From Lates calcarifer (taxonomy: Eukaryota > Chordata > Actinopteri > Centropomidae), in assembly GCF_001640805.2 (NCBI RefSeq), contig NC_066852.1:14410194-14474193 (forward strand): DNA of 64,000 nucleotides, read 5' to 3'. Position 1 is the first letter of the stretch, and each line of letters starts with the position of its first letter. Below the pieces are notes generated by a model. It ran no database searches. It worked only from the letters and a program-made list of their open reading frames with translations, and had not been told where the DNA came from. Positions 37,001-47,796 of the stretch are shown one piece after another. Position numbers and translations under genes: made by a program.

Positions 37001-38541
37001 CAAGGGGGGAGAAGGACACACAAAGAAGCAGTTGTGGCATAGGTTATTAAATGGTGCAGCAGGTGTAACATGAAAAAAAAAGCTTATACAACTGTGCAGT
37101 TATTACTCTGAATGAATATGGATCATGTCAGTGCTTTCTGGGAAGACATTTCAAAGAAAAAACTTTTATGTGAATTTCCTACCAAGATTTCTAAGGGCCA
37201 GCTCCTAGAGTCTCAAACTGACAAACAATGTTAATCCAGGGACTGTTCATTTGACAGTATATTTTGCAAGCACAAGTATCAGCACTTATCGAAGCTGGCA
37301 TGCAATGCTAAATAAGCAATGTTTTTTTTACTTGAACGTGAGTTCATAGCCCAGACATTCACCAGCAGCCAGCAGAAGTGTTATAAGCCATGCAGGACAA
37401 AGGGGAGCTTTTTAAAAGTGTGCAAACACAGTTCCTCTGCTGTTGGGCCAACTGTGTAGCTCCACTTATACATATACTGCAAAGGTCTGCAATTATAATG
37501 TCATCCAGGGGCCATTTTTCTCCAGCACTGGTCAATGGGGCACAAGTCTAGTTTTACAGGCAGTGGAGATATAGCCCTATATGTTGTCAGTGTTTTGTTT
37601 TTCATGAAGTATTTCTTTTTGAGTATTTTAAGAGTTTTCAGACTCATAAAAACAAATGTACAGACTCATAGACACAAAAACGAAAAGCAGCTATAATAAA
37701 CTGTCATCGATTTGTATTTGAAACACAAAAGATGACTGTATTTGTTGTTGCAAGGTCATGTTTAAAGACATGTTTATTATGATTTACGTGACATGGTAAA
37801 CTGGGTACATTTGTGAAAAATCATCCTTTGATGCAAACTAAAACCTCAGCTTGTGCAAACCGCTCTAAAATGCATCAGTCGAGCTCAGTGGCCAGCAACA
37901 GCATGGTGCACATCTACTCTGCAGTCACTCGGTCAAACAACCCCTCTCTCCCCCCCGGGCACTGTGCTGCACAACATATCTGATGCTCTGTGGTGCAAGA
38001 TGTGTGTAATCAACCGTGCAGGATGTTATTATCATCTGAGCCAAATTAAGGAACACACGGACACATCTACAGTCACTCAGCTGAAATAACTGTCATCAAT
38101 GGGACGTTGTCTGACAACTGACCAGAGATGGCCAGTGATAGGATTTAATTTGAACGCTGTTTGTTTTAAGGAGTTCAATTGGCTATAGATTATTAATGTC
38201 AATGCCGGAAGCGTGGCGAGATTTTGTCTTCAAAATAAAAGCGTGAAATTCCATGGACTTTGGAAAACTAACACAAAAGATTTTTAGGGATAACATCAAG
38301 AGTAATAGTAACTATGAATGTATTAGTGACTACGACATTTGATTACACGTAAGTTACACTGCTTAAAAAAACGTTTAAGTCAGTCACTCAGTATTGGCAC
38401 CGTCGTTTCTGCCTGGTGATTTCGGTCACCAAAAATCATCGCCATGGAAACAAGGAACCCCCCCCTCTACGTGCGTCACACCTTAGCAACCAGGAATTTC
38501 ACTCAACTCACCTTCCTGTTTTTACTGCCGTCGGCCCCCAT
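31039..38541 (-). CDS. rskr: Ribosomal protein S6 kinase-related (SGK494-type) protein kinase
   Basis: There are thirteen coding exons: 38512-38541, 36698-36988, 36527-36610, 36150-36218, 35434-35503, 34516-34623, 33483-33523, 32666-32693, 32288-32377, 32038-32126, 31650-31760, 31424-31537 and 31039-31275. All phases close, giving 453 residues (human about 410). The catalytic set is complete: glycine loop AKGSFG (113-118), lysine K135 in YAVK, HRDVK (227-231), MENILL, DFG (247-249) and APE (271-273). Phrases such as FLPEFP, LYFPDD-free linker and [14 protein letters not shown] mirror human RSKR. The family is an orphan AGC-like kinase with unknown substrate, and intact residues predict activity. 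Human RSKR neighbours ALDOC. The proline-rich tail after residue 400 is poorly conserved. Confidence 0.9.
33860..34400 (-). mobile_element. Decayed Tc1/mariner transposase fragment
   Basis: On the minus strand the frames read [20 protein letters not shown], then [19 protein letters not shown] and [13 protein letters not shown]. These correspond in order to the Tc1 DDE-domain landmarks (GGGSVMVWGCF, QQDNDPKHTSK, SPDLNPIE and the C-terminal block). They are broken by stop codons and frame shifts. The terminal phrase SLTFSTST and the flanking CACTTACTTTTTCCACCAGT are also typical. It lies in the rskr intron between 33524 and 34515 and is long dead. Confidence 0.8.
38439..38490. promoter_or_regulatory. 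Two RFX X-box-like motifs beside rskr exon 1
   Basis: TCGCCATGGAAAC (38439-38451) and GTCACACCTTAGCAAC (38475-38490) each resemble the X-box GTNRCC(N)RGYAAC with one to three mismatches. Both lie just inside rskr intron 1, within 75 bases of the donor. Regulation by RFX factors is only a suggestion. Confidence 0.3.
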
Positions 38542-39322
38542 CAGTGTGACAGGACATCGGCACTGTAACCTCAGTGCGACGTCTGCTCCTCATCCAGGCG
38601 CTCACATCGTACTGCGCGCCCTCACGACAGCCTATCCACAGTCCACATGCACAACACAGACTAATTTAAGGCTACAAGAAGCTAACAAACACTCTCTATC
38701 AACAATCTGCAGTTGGTCGGTATATTCTGTGTAAATTGTGATAGATATGGCGACATAAAAACAAGTTAATCCCGAGTATGGGCAACGTCAGCGCAAATCC
38801 GCCCACATCTTTTCCATCCAATGAGACTGCAACCTGGTGGAGTTCAGCTCCCCCTGCTGCTCCCTGTAACCAGGGCTGTAGACAGCGATTCTACAAACAA
38901 GTGACAATTTCTATTATCTTTTGTGTTATTTGCGTGGCTGGTCTCATAATTAGCAGAGGAAAAAAATAAATAAATAAATGCAGGCATTAATGAAACTATA
39001 AATTCATTCTTTGGCGCATAATGATATATCTTCAGTTAACCTCTCCATTCAATTCTTGGTCTAAAAATAAACCGGGGCATGCATAATTTCTGCTGCCTTA
39101 ACATGTTAAGTGAAAACCCACAGACAACATCATGGGTTAATTCATGCATGTTTGTGGCATCAGCGGCTAACTGCAAAGGTGTAACTTAACGTGGGCAATA
39201 GGAAAGGCAAAGCAGTTTGGGTCATAATAATGGCTCATCCTAACTTTGCAATTACAAAACATATTTGTGACACAGTGAAGTAAAAACACAATCCAAACCA
39301 AGACATGACAGCGCAAGTGCCT
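38542..39322. other. rskr promoter side and cct8 3' flank
   Basis: Sequence upstream of the rskr start codon, including CG dinucleotides at 38550-38620. No TATA box and no coding exon seen. A TAAA run lies at 38965-38980. Confidence 0.55.
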
Positions 39323-39328
39323 TTTATT
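39323..39328 (-). terminator. cct8: cct8 polyadenylation signal
   Basis: A minus-strand AATAAA in the context CCAAATAAAAGGC lies about 200 bases past the stop of the distal last exon. No equally good signal was seen just after the proximal last exon (40750). Confidence 0.6.
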
Positions 39329-39523
39329 TGGGACTAAGAACATAAAAAGCAAACAGTGCCATCCATACATTTTACTTTCACATATTTCTTTGTTAACCAA
39401 TGTATGGTCATTTCTACAAAATAAACCAAACTGCTGAGTTTTAAATAAACAAGTAGAAAAGGGTTTGTGTAGCCATGTGGGAGCGTTCAGGGTTAAAGAT
39501 GCATCAGTTGAACAGAATCACGT

Positions 39524-42500
39524 TCAGTCATCCTCGTCGAAATCCTTCCTGCCCTGGGGAGGTTTGGGTCCCCCTGCTGGTTTTGCCATGATGATCTGAA
39601 ATTAGAAAAGACAGTAGTCATTTAATCCTTCCTGTCTAAGTACTGAGATCCAAGCAGCAGGCTGTGGGGCTCTGAGGCAGCATGTGAGGTTACAGAATGC
39701 GACTCTAAACCCTGTTAGACGACAGTCAGCATCAACAAAAGAAGATTCGATCTTTTGTCCTTTTTCAATCTATTTCATTTGAAATGTTTGCTACAGGACA
39801 AATCATAGAAAGAACCAATTAATGCCCAAAATTATTTGCTTAAACTCAAATAATGACTTATATATAAATATTCATGAGCATATATGGGGATATATGTATG
39901 CTGAAAGAGAAAATGTGCTACAGAAGGAAAAAATATGTAGCACAGGCAATGAATGTTTTAAAGACAAAAATAAATTAATACATTGCTAAAAACTGATATC
40001 AAATACCTATCCATCTATTTTCAGTGCTGGGCTCACCAAAACGCTTAAGGTACATTCACCAAAATCTATCCAAACTGAGATACTGAAGACAAAGTTACGA
40101 ACCGAAGAATAATCTTTGCATTTACTGTGGCTTCAAAAATACACAGAAATACCACTGAGACCTTCAATGTAATCAGAGCAGCTTTCCAGCCCTTCAGTCA
40201 AAAAGCAGGCTATAGGCAGTGGAAGCGCTGGTAGAGTGAAGACTGAGGGAGTGGGCTGAGATCTACACAGTGCAGGTTTCTGAAGCAGAATGGCTTCATG
40301 GTGATTGAAGTACATTTTACTAGGAAAATGCCCTTCAGACAACACAATTGCTTCAGCCTCCAGAAACCCACATCTCATCTCATTTCCATGCTCTCTTTAC
40401 ATTAAATTAGGTTACATGCAACCTGAGGACGCCGACTGCAATGAAAAGAGTTCATGAGTGCATGCAGCATGCTAACACACCATACTGTTTCTGTTCTGTG
40501 CAAGTTTAGTCTGATGTCAGTGACACACCATTAAAAACACCTGTGAAGTGGCTGAATACAATCGGCTGTACAACATTTCTCTGCAGTGAGTTGTGTATCA
40601 CACCCAGTGTTAGCAGCGACAGGCAAAAGAACAAACATTTCACAACTTCAGTGGCCCGTGAGCGTTTGAGTAAATCTGTGTGAGTTTTTCCAGAGTCAAA
40701 AACACACACTCATTCCAGGACCTACTGATGGAGGGTATGTGTGCGCCCTCTAATGGTGAGTTTCAAAATGATCAGGCTCTTCGTCCCAACCGTCCTTGTC
40801 CCAGTGGCCCCTTTGCTTGGGAGCCTTGGGTCCCCCTGCAGCCTTAGCCATGATGATCTGGATCGTATATATGTACACACATTAACTACCTGGAGCTTTT
40901 TGTTCACTCAAGAACACTTCACCTGCTGAATATAAGAACATTAGCACTGCAGCAAATTCTAAACTCAAAAATACAACTGAACATAAACATGTATCACAAA
41001 GCAAGTTCAACTTAGTCCAGCTCTTCTGGGGTTATCTGGCTTCACTGAACCTAACAGCGGCCCTGCTGGCTGTTAACTGGCTCTGTCAACTCTGGGTTTA
41101 CTTAACCGGCTATGAGCGTGTTTGCATAAAGGAGCTGCAGTGGTTAATGACAAATGGTATCTTAACAATGAATCAAGTACTTTATATGAAAAATTAAGAA
41201 TATAATCCAATAACTAAAACAGAATAAGAAGCAACAGAAACACTAGAAATAATTTCCAAACAATAAAAACCAAAAGTAATGTCAGAATGATTCTGCTGCC
41301 AAAGCAGAGGAGAGAGTAGCTGATGTCTGATGAGGTAAATCTGACTGGCATGTTGCATTTAAATATCTCAGTGTGCGAGTTATTTTTCTAATGAAAGACA
41401 ACAGAAGGTTTAGTTTTTTCTTCCACTTGTCATCAGCTGCAGTAATGGTATATGAGTGCAAAAGCTTCGACAGTGTAAGGAATCCGTTGACAATAAGACA
41501 AATATGAAATATGTCCAGCTTTTAACAAAATTAGAAGCACATGAATTTAAGGTCGCACATCATTCTCTTTACCATGTGGCTGCTTTTGATCATCTGTGTG
41601 TGATGAACATTTGTGAGTGTACACACCTGGTCAACTCTAAGTACTGTGATGGCAGCGTTAGTGGCCAGTTTGATGCCCCAGTATTTGACCAGGTAAGGCT
41701 CCAGGATGCCCGCTTCAAGCATGTCCTTCACAGCGGGGCTGTCTGCCTGTAAAGATAACATCACAGCCACAATGTCACTCATCAGACCCAAACACATGAA
41801 CATGCAGCTCAACACATCAAAATACACATGCAGTGTGTACAGGTGTGTATGCATACACACCTCGATGTCAAAGCCCATGTTTTTGTTTCCCTCGTGATGA
41901 GCAGAGTACAGTTTAGAGATGAGCTCGCTCCCCTTCACACCAGAGTTCTCAGCCAGTGCACGTGGCAATGCTTCAAAAGCTTCAGCAAACTTCTTGATGG
42001 CGTACTGCTCCAGACCAGGGCAGGACTACGGGGGGGGGGGCAAGATTGTCACATTTCTGCAATTTATCAGCTGATCACGCAGTAAAGACAAACAGGGCAA
42101 AACCAAGAATAAAGGCATTAGCATGAACCTGGTCTATTTTAGCTAATGCACTCAAATCTGCATACCTCTCCGTATGAGGTTATCTGCTTGGCCAGCTCAA
42201 TCTCCGTGGCTCCTGCTCCAGGTACCAGTCGCTTGTCCTAAGACATGAAACGAGACAGAAACTGTAGCGACTAGTGCAGGTCAAACAGTAAATGAGGGTG
42301 AGGTTATGGGTCTGCTTAATTTTAAATAAATAACTTTGTCCTTTCAACATTTAAACTGTTTTATAATGACTATATTATGAATAACACTGATTTAAGTCTC
42401 AACAACTCTCAGCAGTCAATGAAACTTTAAATGTTCCTTGAAACATTCCAAGAAATTAAAGAGACACTTAGTCACTTTTCTTTTCTGGAAGTGCCATAAT

Positions 42501-45500
42501 ATCTTTTTGACAGATTCTTTGATGCATATTTTAAAATACTACACTTGTTGATTGTGTTAACTTACCCTGACCAGAACCTTGAAGGTGTTGACTCCATCAT
42601 CTACAGCCCTCTCAATATCATCCAACAGATTGTCAGTGGAGCCTCTGATCACCACTGTTGAGATAGCACTGTCCTCTTTCTCTGTTTAAAGCAACCAAGA
42701 CCAAACAATATGTTAGGTGTAAATCTCATATGGAATAAAAAGAAAAAAAAAAAAAAAGACTGACAAGACTGGGGCAAAAAGTAATTTACCATGTTTGAAG
42801 ACGACCACCTGAGTGTCCCCCACCTCTGTCAGGTACACACTGTCACAGTGACCCATCTCCTCAGGAGTTGGAGCCGTCTACCACAGCAGAAAAGCATGAT
42901 TTAAATGATGCAACGATCCATTTTAGTATGGTTCAAATATCTGTCCTGAACAAAACATGACTTAACTCACCATCCTAGGCAGCGCTACAGCTCCTACAGT
43001 CTTGCATAACCTCCTGAGGTCCCACTTGGAGTTTAGCCTGATGGGGAAAAAGGAGGATTTAAAGGCTGGGAAGAACACCATGATAAAAAGGTAAAACACC
43101 ATAAAGACTTAATAATATCAATCAATTAGGGATATATATGTTAAGTTCACTTTGCACCAACACTGCCAGTACGGCAGGCAATGCTCTCCTGCCCATTTAG
43201 TTCAAACTAGGTGATGTTGATGATATGGTTAATTTTAAGGAGATAACTCTGCTGTCCACTCAGCTCTGATCACTTGATAATTAACGCTTACTGGGAATGT
43301 CAGATTTCCTCTCTGCCTTACCTCACCACCATGAGCTTGTACTTGTTGGCGTAGTGCAGCGCCATGTCAGCCACTTTTCCCCCAGTTACCACCATGTTGG
43401 CACCAGCCTCCTTGATGGCCTTCACCTGAGCCTCCATCATGTCCTCCTCTCCCTTACTGAAGTCCATGAGCTCCTGTGCATTATTTATCAGCACTGTGCC
43501 CTACAAGACACAGAGGAGCGCTGTTAGCACCGTCAACGTCACAACAGCCCAAAATCATAAACACCAACAGACAGCTCACAAACCAAGATGAAAAAGAAAC
43601 TACAGCATGATAGAGCATTTCATTAGTTTTGGTCCTTATCAAAGAGAGACTTATTAATTACCTTGGTCTCTGTCACCATGCAGTCAAAGGGGCAGGAGAA
43701 GACTGCGATCTTTGCATCCTTAACAGATGTGACGTCTCCCTCAGCCTCTTTCTTGAAAACCATGCCGTGTAGCATGGAAGACGCCGTCACCCCACAACCC
43801 TGAAAACACCATGGAGACAAACAACCCTGAAAACACCACAAAGACAAACAACACACACACTGACAAATTATATTCAGTGGATAAGGCTACTTACCAAAAT
43901 CTTGCATACTCTGACGTTATCAACATTGAAATTGCCGGACTCTGGGAAGATGGATACTGTAGCACAAACCGGTAAAGAAAAGAAAAAGAGAAAAAATACA
44001 AAGTTAATACTGCCATTCAGTGATTTATCTTTCACAGCTGACAGACCCAGTTTGGTTTAGGTGGTCTGGATTGCTGACTCACCACAGGCCTGTGCGATGA
44101 GGTCGGCAAGGAAATCTTCATTGCCATATTGTTTGCTCATGACTGCTGTACGGATCAGAGATGTGGCCTCCTTAACATCATGGAGGTTCTTGGCTGAGGA
44201 ACATACGCAGTCTGGCAGGATCTCCAGAGCCTTCTTACAGGCCATCTCATAGCCTTCAATCACCTGTGGCAAAGACAAATTTAGATTGTGGTAGATTGCC
44301 ATCAGCTCTAAAAACATAGTACCTAAGACATTCACATTTTATTGTCACACAATCTAAACAACGCAAAGGGCATGATGACGACTTGTGACTACATCTGTTT
44401 ACCTCTGACACAGAGAGGCCCATCCTGAGCAGCTCCTCAGCCAGCTCCAGCAGAGCACCGGCAAACACCAGGACAAAGTTTGTGCCGTCCCCAACTTCCT
44501 GCTCTTGCATGTGGGATGCCATCACAATCATTTTTGCTGCTGGATGCTGCACCTATAAAACAAGAGGCATTCATAAAAAACAGTTAAATTCTCACATGTG
44601 TAAATCATTCCAGTGTGCAGCGTGTTACAGAAGAATGTTAGTTGTCCTCACCTCGAGCTCTCTGAGAATCGTTGCAGCGTCATTGGTGACAAACAGCTTC
44701 TCCAAGTGGTTGATGACCATTTTGTTCATACCTGAGAGGAAGCAGTGTCACAGTTACTGAATTTTCTGTCTCTCTGATTAAGTTCTACAGGGTCAAAACT
44801 CAAACAAAGACTTACTGCAAATATATATCTTGCTGCTAGAGGAGGGTGCTTACCGTTTGGCCCATAGGCACTGCGTGTGGTCTGAGAAAGCTCCTTGCAG
44901 GCTCTGATGTTACGAAAGACTGCCTCTTCAAGCCCTGAATAGTGCTGCAAAATTATAATATATAAAACTAAATTATAATTTAACAATCCATTTCGTTAAT
45001 GCCCATGTCAGATAAGAAGTTATCAGTATTCTGCCTAAGAACAAATTAGGCAAATCATACCAAAAGACTGAAATGGGTTTATCAGGGAGAACGTATGAAC
45101 AATAAGATAGGCACATGGTTTTCAGAAGGAGGGACTGATGTAAGATGTGTTAAAGCCGGTACACTGACCCAAAACAGGAAGCATCAGCATCTGTGAGCTG
45201 AGGTGATAATCAAAGCCTCAACTCTGACAGCTAGCTAAACGCTAACTGGGTGTGACTGCGGTCTGACAGTCATTTATCACTGACTTACACATACAGCATG
45301 TATAAGTGCTGGAAAAGACAATAACAGACGCAGAAAGCAGTTTTTAGTCCATGCTAACAGCCCCGAGTCCAGCCGCTCAGAGCGGCCTGGCTGCTTCTAG
45401 AACTCTCGCACATGACTTGCGAATGAACGTGCTAACACAGGGGCTAACGCTAGCTAGCACGCTAGCTGAAAATCATTCACTCAAAGTTAACCAATTGCTC

Positions 45501-45582
45501 CAACACGCTGATTTAACCTCACCTTGGCGCCATCCTTCAACATCTGGGCAAAGCCCGGAGCTCTGGGAACGTGGAGAGCCAT
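39524..45582 (-). CDS. cct8: T-complex protein 1 subunit theta (distal last-exon form)
   Basis: There are fifteen coding exons: 45523-45582, 44854-44944, 44652-44731, 44403-44552, 44083-44263, 43895-43956, 43662-43799, 43322-43500, 42971-43037, 42790-42877, 42566-42681, 42166-42237, 41861-42025, 41627-41746 and 39524-39595. They encode 546 residues (human 548). It begins MALHVPRAPGFAQML. ATPase motifs include YGPNG and GDGTN (98-102), and apical and intermediate blocks such as NKYKLMVVRLNSKWDLRRL match CCT8. Role: one of eight subunits of the cytosolic TRiC/CCT ring that folds actin and tubulin. The usual GGGATE reads GAGATE (411-416). The last exon encodes IIMAKPAGGPKPPQGRKDFD and a short acidic end, the form closest to mammals. 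An alternative last exon lies upstream at 40750. Confidence 0.96.
40750..40857 (-). CDS. cct8: Alternative (proximal) last exon of cct8
   Basis: The acceptor GATCCAG|ATCATCATGGC is followed by an in-frame 35-residue tail and TAG. It starts IIMAKAAGGPKAPKQRGHWD and ends EEPDHFETHH. Its first 11 codons parallel the distal last exon, and the phase after exon 41627-41746 is the same. The two exons would therefore be mutually exclusive terminal exons, giving 558 or 546 residues. The proximal tail is longer and contains tryptophan, acidic and histidine residues. The reading frame and splice site are intact, so this looks like a used exon rather than a relic, though no poly(A) signal was found close behind it. 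Confidence 0.75.
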   Translation of the reverse strand: MIMAKAAGGPKAPKQRGHWDKDGWDEEPDHFETHH

Positions 45583-46937
45583 TTTCCGATGTTTAGCAGC
45601 CCCGGTATCCTGGAGAAGGTAGCCGCGGCGTGGGTTCAGCTCTGGGTACAAAGCCGGAGAGACTGGGGAGGAGCGACTTCAACGAGGCGTGGGGCTCGTG
45701 ACGAGCAACAACAAGGGACAAACTGAGCGACTCGCGTTTCACCTGTTGTGACCATGACACACCACTGGGTGGTACTGTTGTCTTTATGGATTATACAAAT
45801 GTTATATCTAAAAATATGCCAACAGAAATGTTTACTTAGATACAACCAGCAGTAGGGGAGGTATCCAGATCATTTACTCACAAGTCAATGCATTAATATT
45901 ACCATGTAAAAATACTCGATTACAAACAAAGGTGCTGCATCACAGTACATGTATGAATTACAAAATGCAGCAAGTTAAAGTAAGTAGTAAAAGTAAATGT
46001 ACTCATTCTGTGGAATGATGATTGGAGAGAGTCAGGCTGTTAGATTATATGTAACTGGATGATAATTGAGGCCAAGGCTGGATTACCGGATTACCTTGAG
46101 AGGCCCATAGGCAAACTGCCTGGGGGCCCTTCAAACCCCCGGTTCGCTACATATCATTTGGGTCTACATAACTGGATTAATTGCAGTTTTTCTTCTTTCT
46201 TTCTTTTTTTTTTTAAAAAGAAATCTGCCACTACTGAAGAACAATATAAACTATGGCAGGTCCTGCATCCTCCATCCTGCAGCCGTGGTCTTGTAGAGGG
46301 TAACCTGTGTCAAAATCTAGTTTTGAAATAAGAAACACAAATGCAGAGAACAATAGGAAAAGTAGTTTTACTCCATCACAGGAGAACAGTCAGGCCAGCG
46401 ATTATTTTCATTACTAGGTTGTCTGACAATTATTTCCTTTAATTTATTGACAATTGATTTGAAAATATGAGAGGGTGGAAAATGAAGAAGATGCTGAGTA
46501 AAAAATAGCAAATATTCACTTCTGACAACATGAATTTTTGCTAAGATTACTTTAATGATGAAAATGATTGGCAATTAAATTTCTGCCAACTAATCACTTC
46601 AGCTCTAGAGCACCAGTTGGTTTTTGAGTGCCAGGGGGAAAATAATAAAACTGCTGTGTATAATGCAGGTTGATAGGAGCCCCAACAACAACTTATTGCC
46701 CCAGGGCCCCTGAAGAGGTAAGTTCATTCATGACTAGGGCATTAAGATGTAAGCAGCATTTTAATTCTGTAGATGGTCATTGCCGGGATAATAATGTTGA
46801 GCAGTTTAATCTATAACAATGCATCATAATTTACGAGCTATTCATGTGCTTTTAACTGTCACAACCTGTGTCACAAACAGGTCAGATTATATGTGTTAAA
46901 AATAAAGACAAGACTTAGATTGACGAAGCTTATATGT
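45583..46937. other. cct8 promoter and repeat-filled spacer before pimreg
   Basis: The first 160 bases or so (45583-45740) are CG-rich and should be the cct8 5' UTR and promoter. The remainder is largely nested repeats (45850-46870). Confidence 0.6.
45850..46870. repeat. Nested cluster of teleost dispersed repeats
   Basis: Two halves of the AAGTAACTAGTAAC-type repeat lie at about 45860-46060 (AAAAGTAAATGTACTCATTC) and 46735-46870 (AAGCAGCATTTTAATTCTGT, AACAATGCATCATAATTTAC). Between them lie an ATTAATCGATT-type fragment (46360-46610) and a segment with CTGGATTACCGGATTACC and GGCCCATAGGCAAACTGCC plus a T-run. The order implies later insertions into an older repeat. Confidence 0.6.
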
Positions 46938-46943
46938 TTTATT
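46938..46943 (-). terminator. pimreg: Candidate pimreg polyadenylation signal
   Basis: A minus-strand AATAAA lies about 850 bases past the stop codon. It is the first clear canonical hexamer I found, so the 3' UTR length is uncertain. Confidence 0.35.
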
Positions 46944-47796
46944 ATGTGGAGTTTTTTTTTTCACATTTGGACACAATGTCTCGCTTTGGCAGAAGAGAGA
47001 CGTTTTGCTTCATTTGAGGCTGTTTGCTTGACAGTCACTTCACTAATAACCTGCTGGATATGGCTTTATAACATCATCATCGCCGTCATCAGGTCATGAG
47101 CCATTACATTTTCCCCCATCACATTATCAGATGATTTATGTGTACAGTGTAGGTGCATGAATCATCCACAGGCCATTAAAAGTGCTGACCTCTGCCTCAA
47201 AGAAAGTATTAAGAAAAGGAAATACTGGCTAAACTACACATATATAAAAATATCCCCTTTCATAGAAAATACACTTTACAATTTGGCATAATAAAATGAC
47301 ATTTAAAAAGGCATAACAAATGTTAGTAACATTATTGCATACATATAAAGTCGAGGAAAATGCATCTCCCTTCAGTCAGTAAATTTAGCGTTAGTTCTGC
47401 AGATACAATTTTGGTCTCATGCAGCATTTCTTTTAAAGTAGATTTCAGAAACTAACAAAAAGTTTCTATGGAGAGTGTGTGAACACAAACGACAATATTA
47501 GTATTTTGAAAATGTAACTAGGACATTTGGTTGTAGCAGCTATAATAGGTACATACAAAAGAATACAGAAATCCCTTTGGTAGCTACAATGAGGATACTT
47601 TACCCACAACTAGCTAACATAAGATGTGTAAACACAAGAATTACACACTAAAGATAGAAAAGACAAGCTTCCATGTAACAGTCTCCCAGTATTACACTAC
47701 GTGTAAATCTAACAGTGACACCTCGAGAATGATGTGTGTGAAACATGGCTACAAAAAGGTCCTGTGTTTTACATACAGTACACACATGCATGTAGT

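Noticed and set aside
41531..41968. Minus-strand 145-residue open frame
   Set aside because: It joins two cct8 exons by reading through the intron between 41746 and 41861. Consensus splice sites and family alignment show the intron is removed.
45395..45402. Heat-shock-element-like TTCTAGAA in cct8 intron 1
   Set aside because: A two-unit match to this motif is expected about every 4 kb. A third unit is missing, so I give it no weight despite cct8 being a chaperonin gene.
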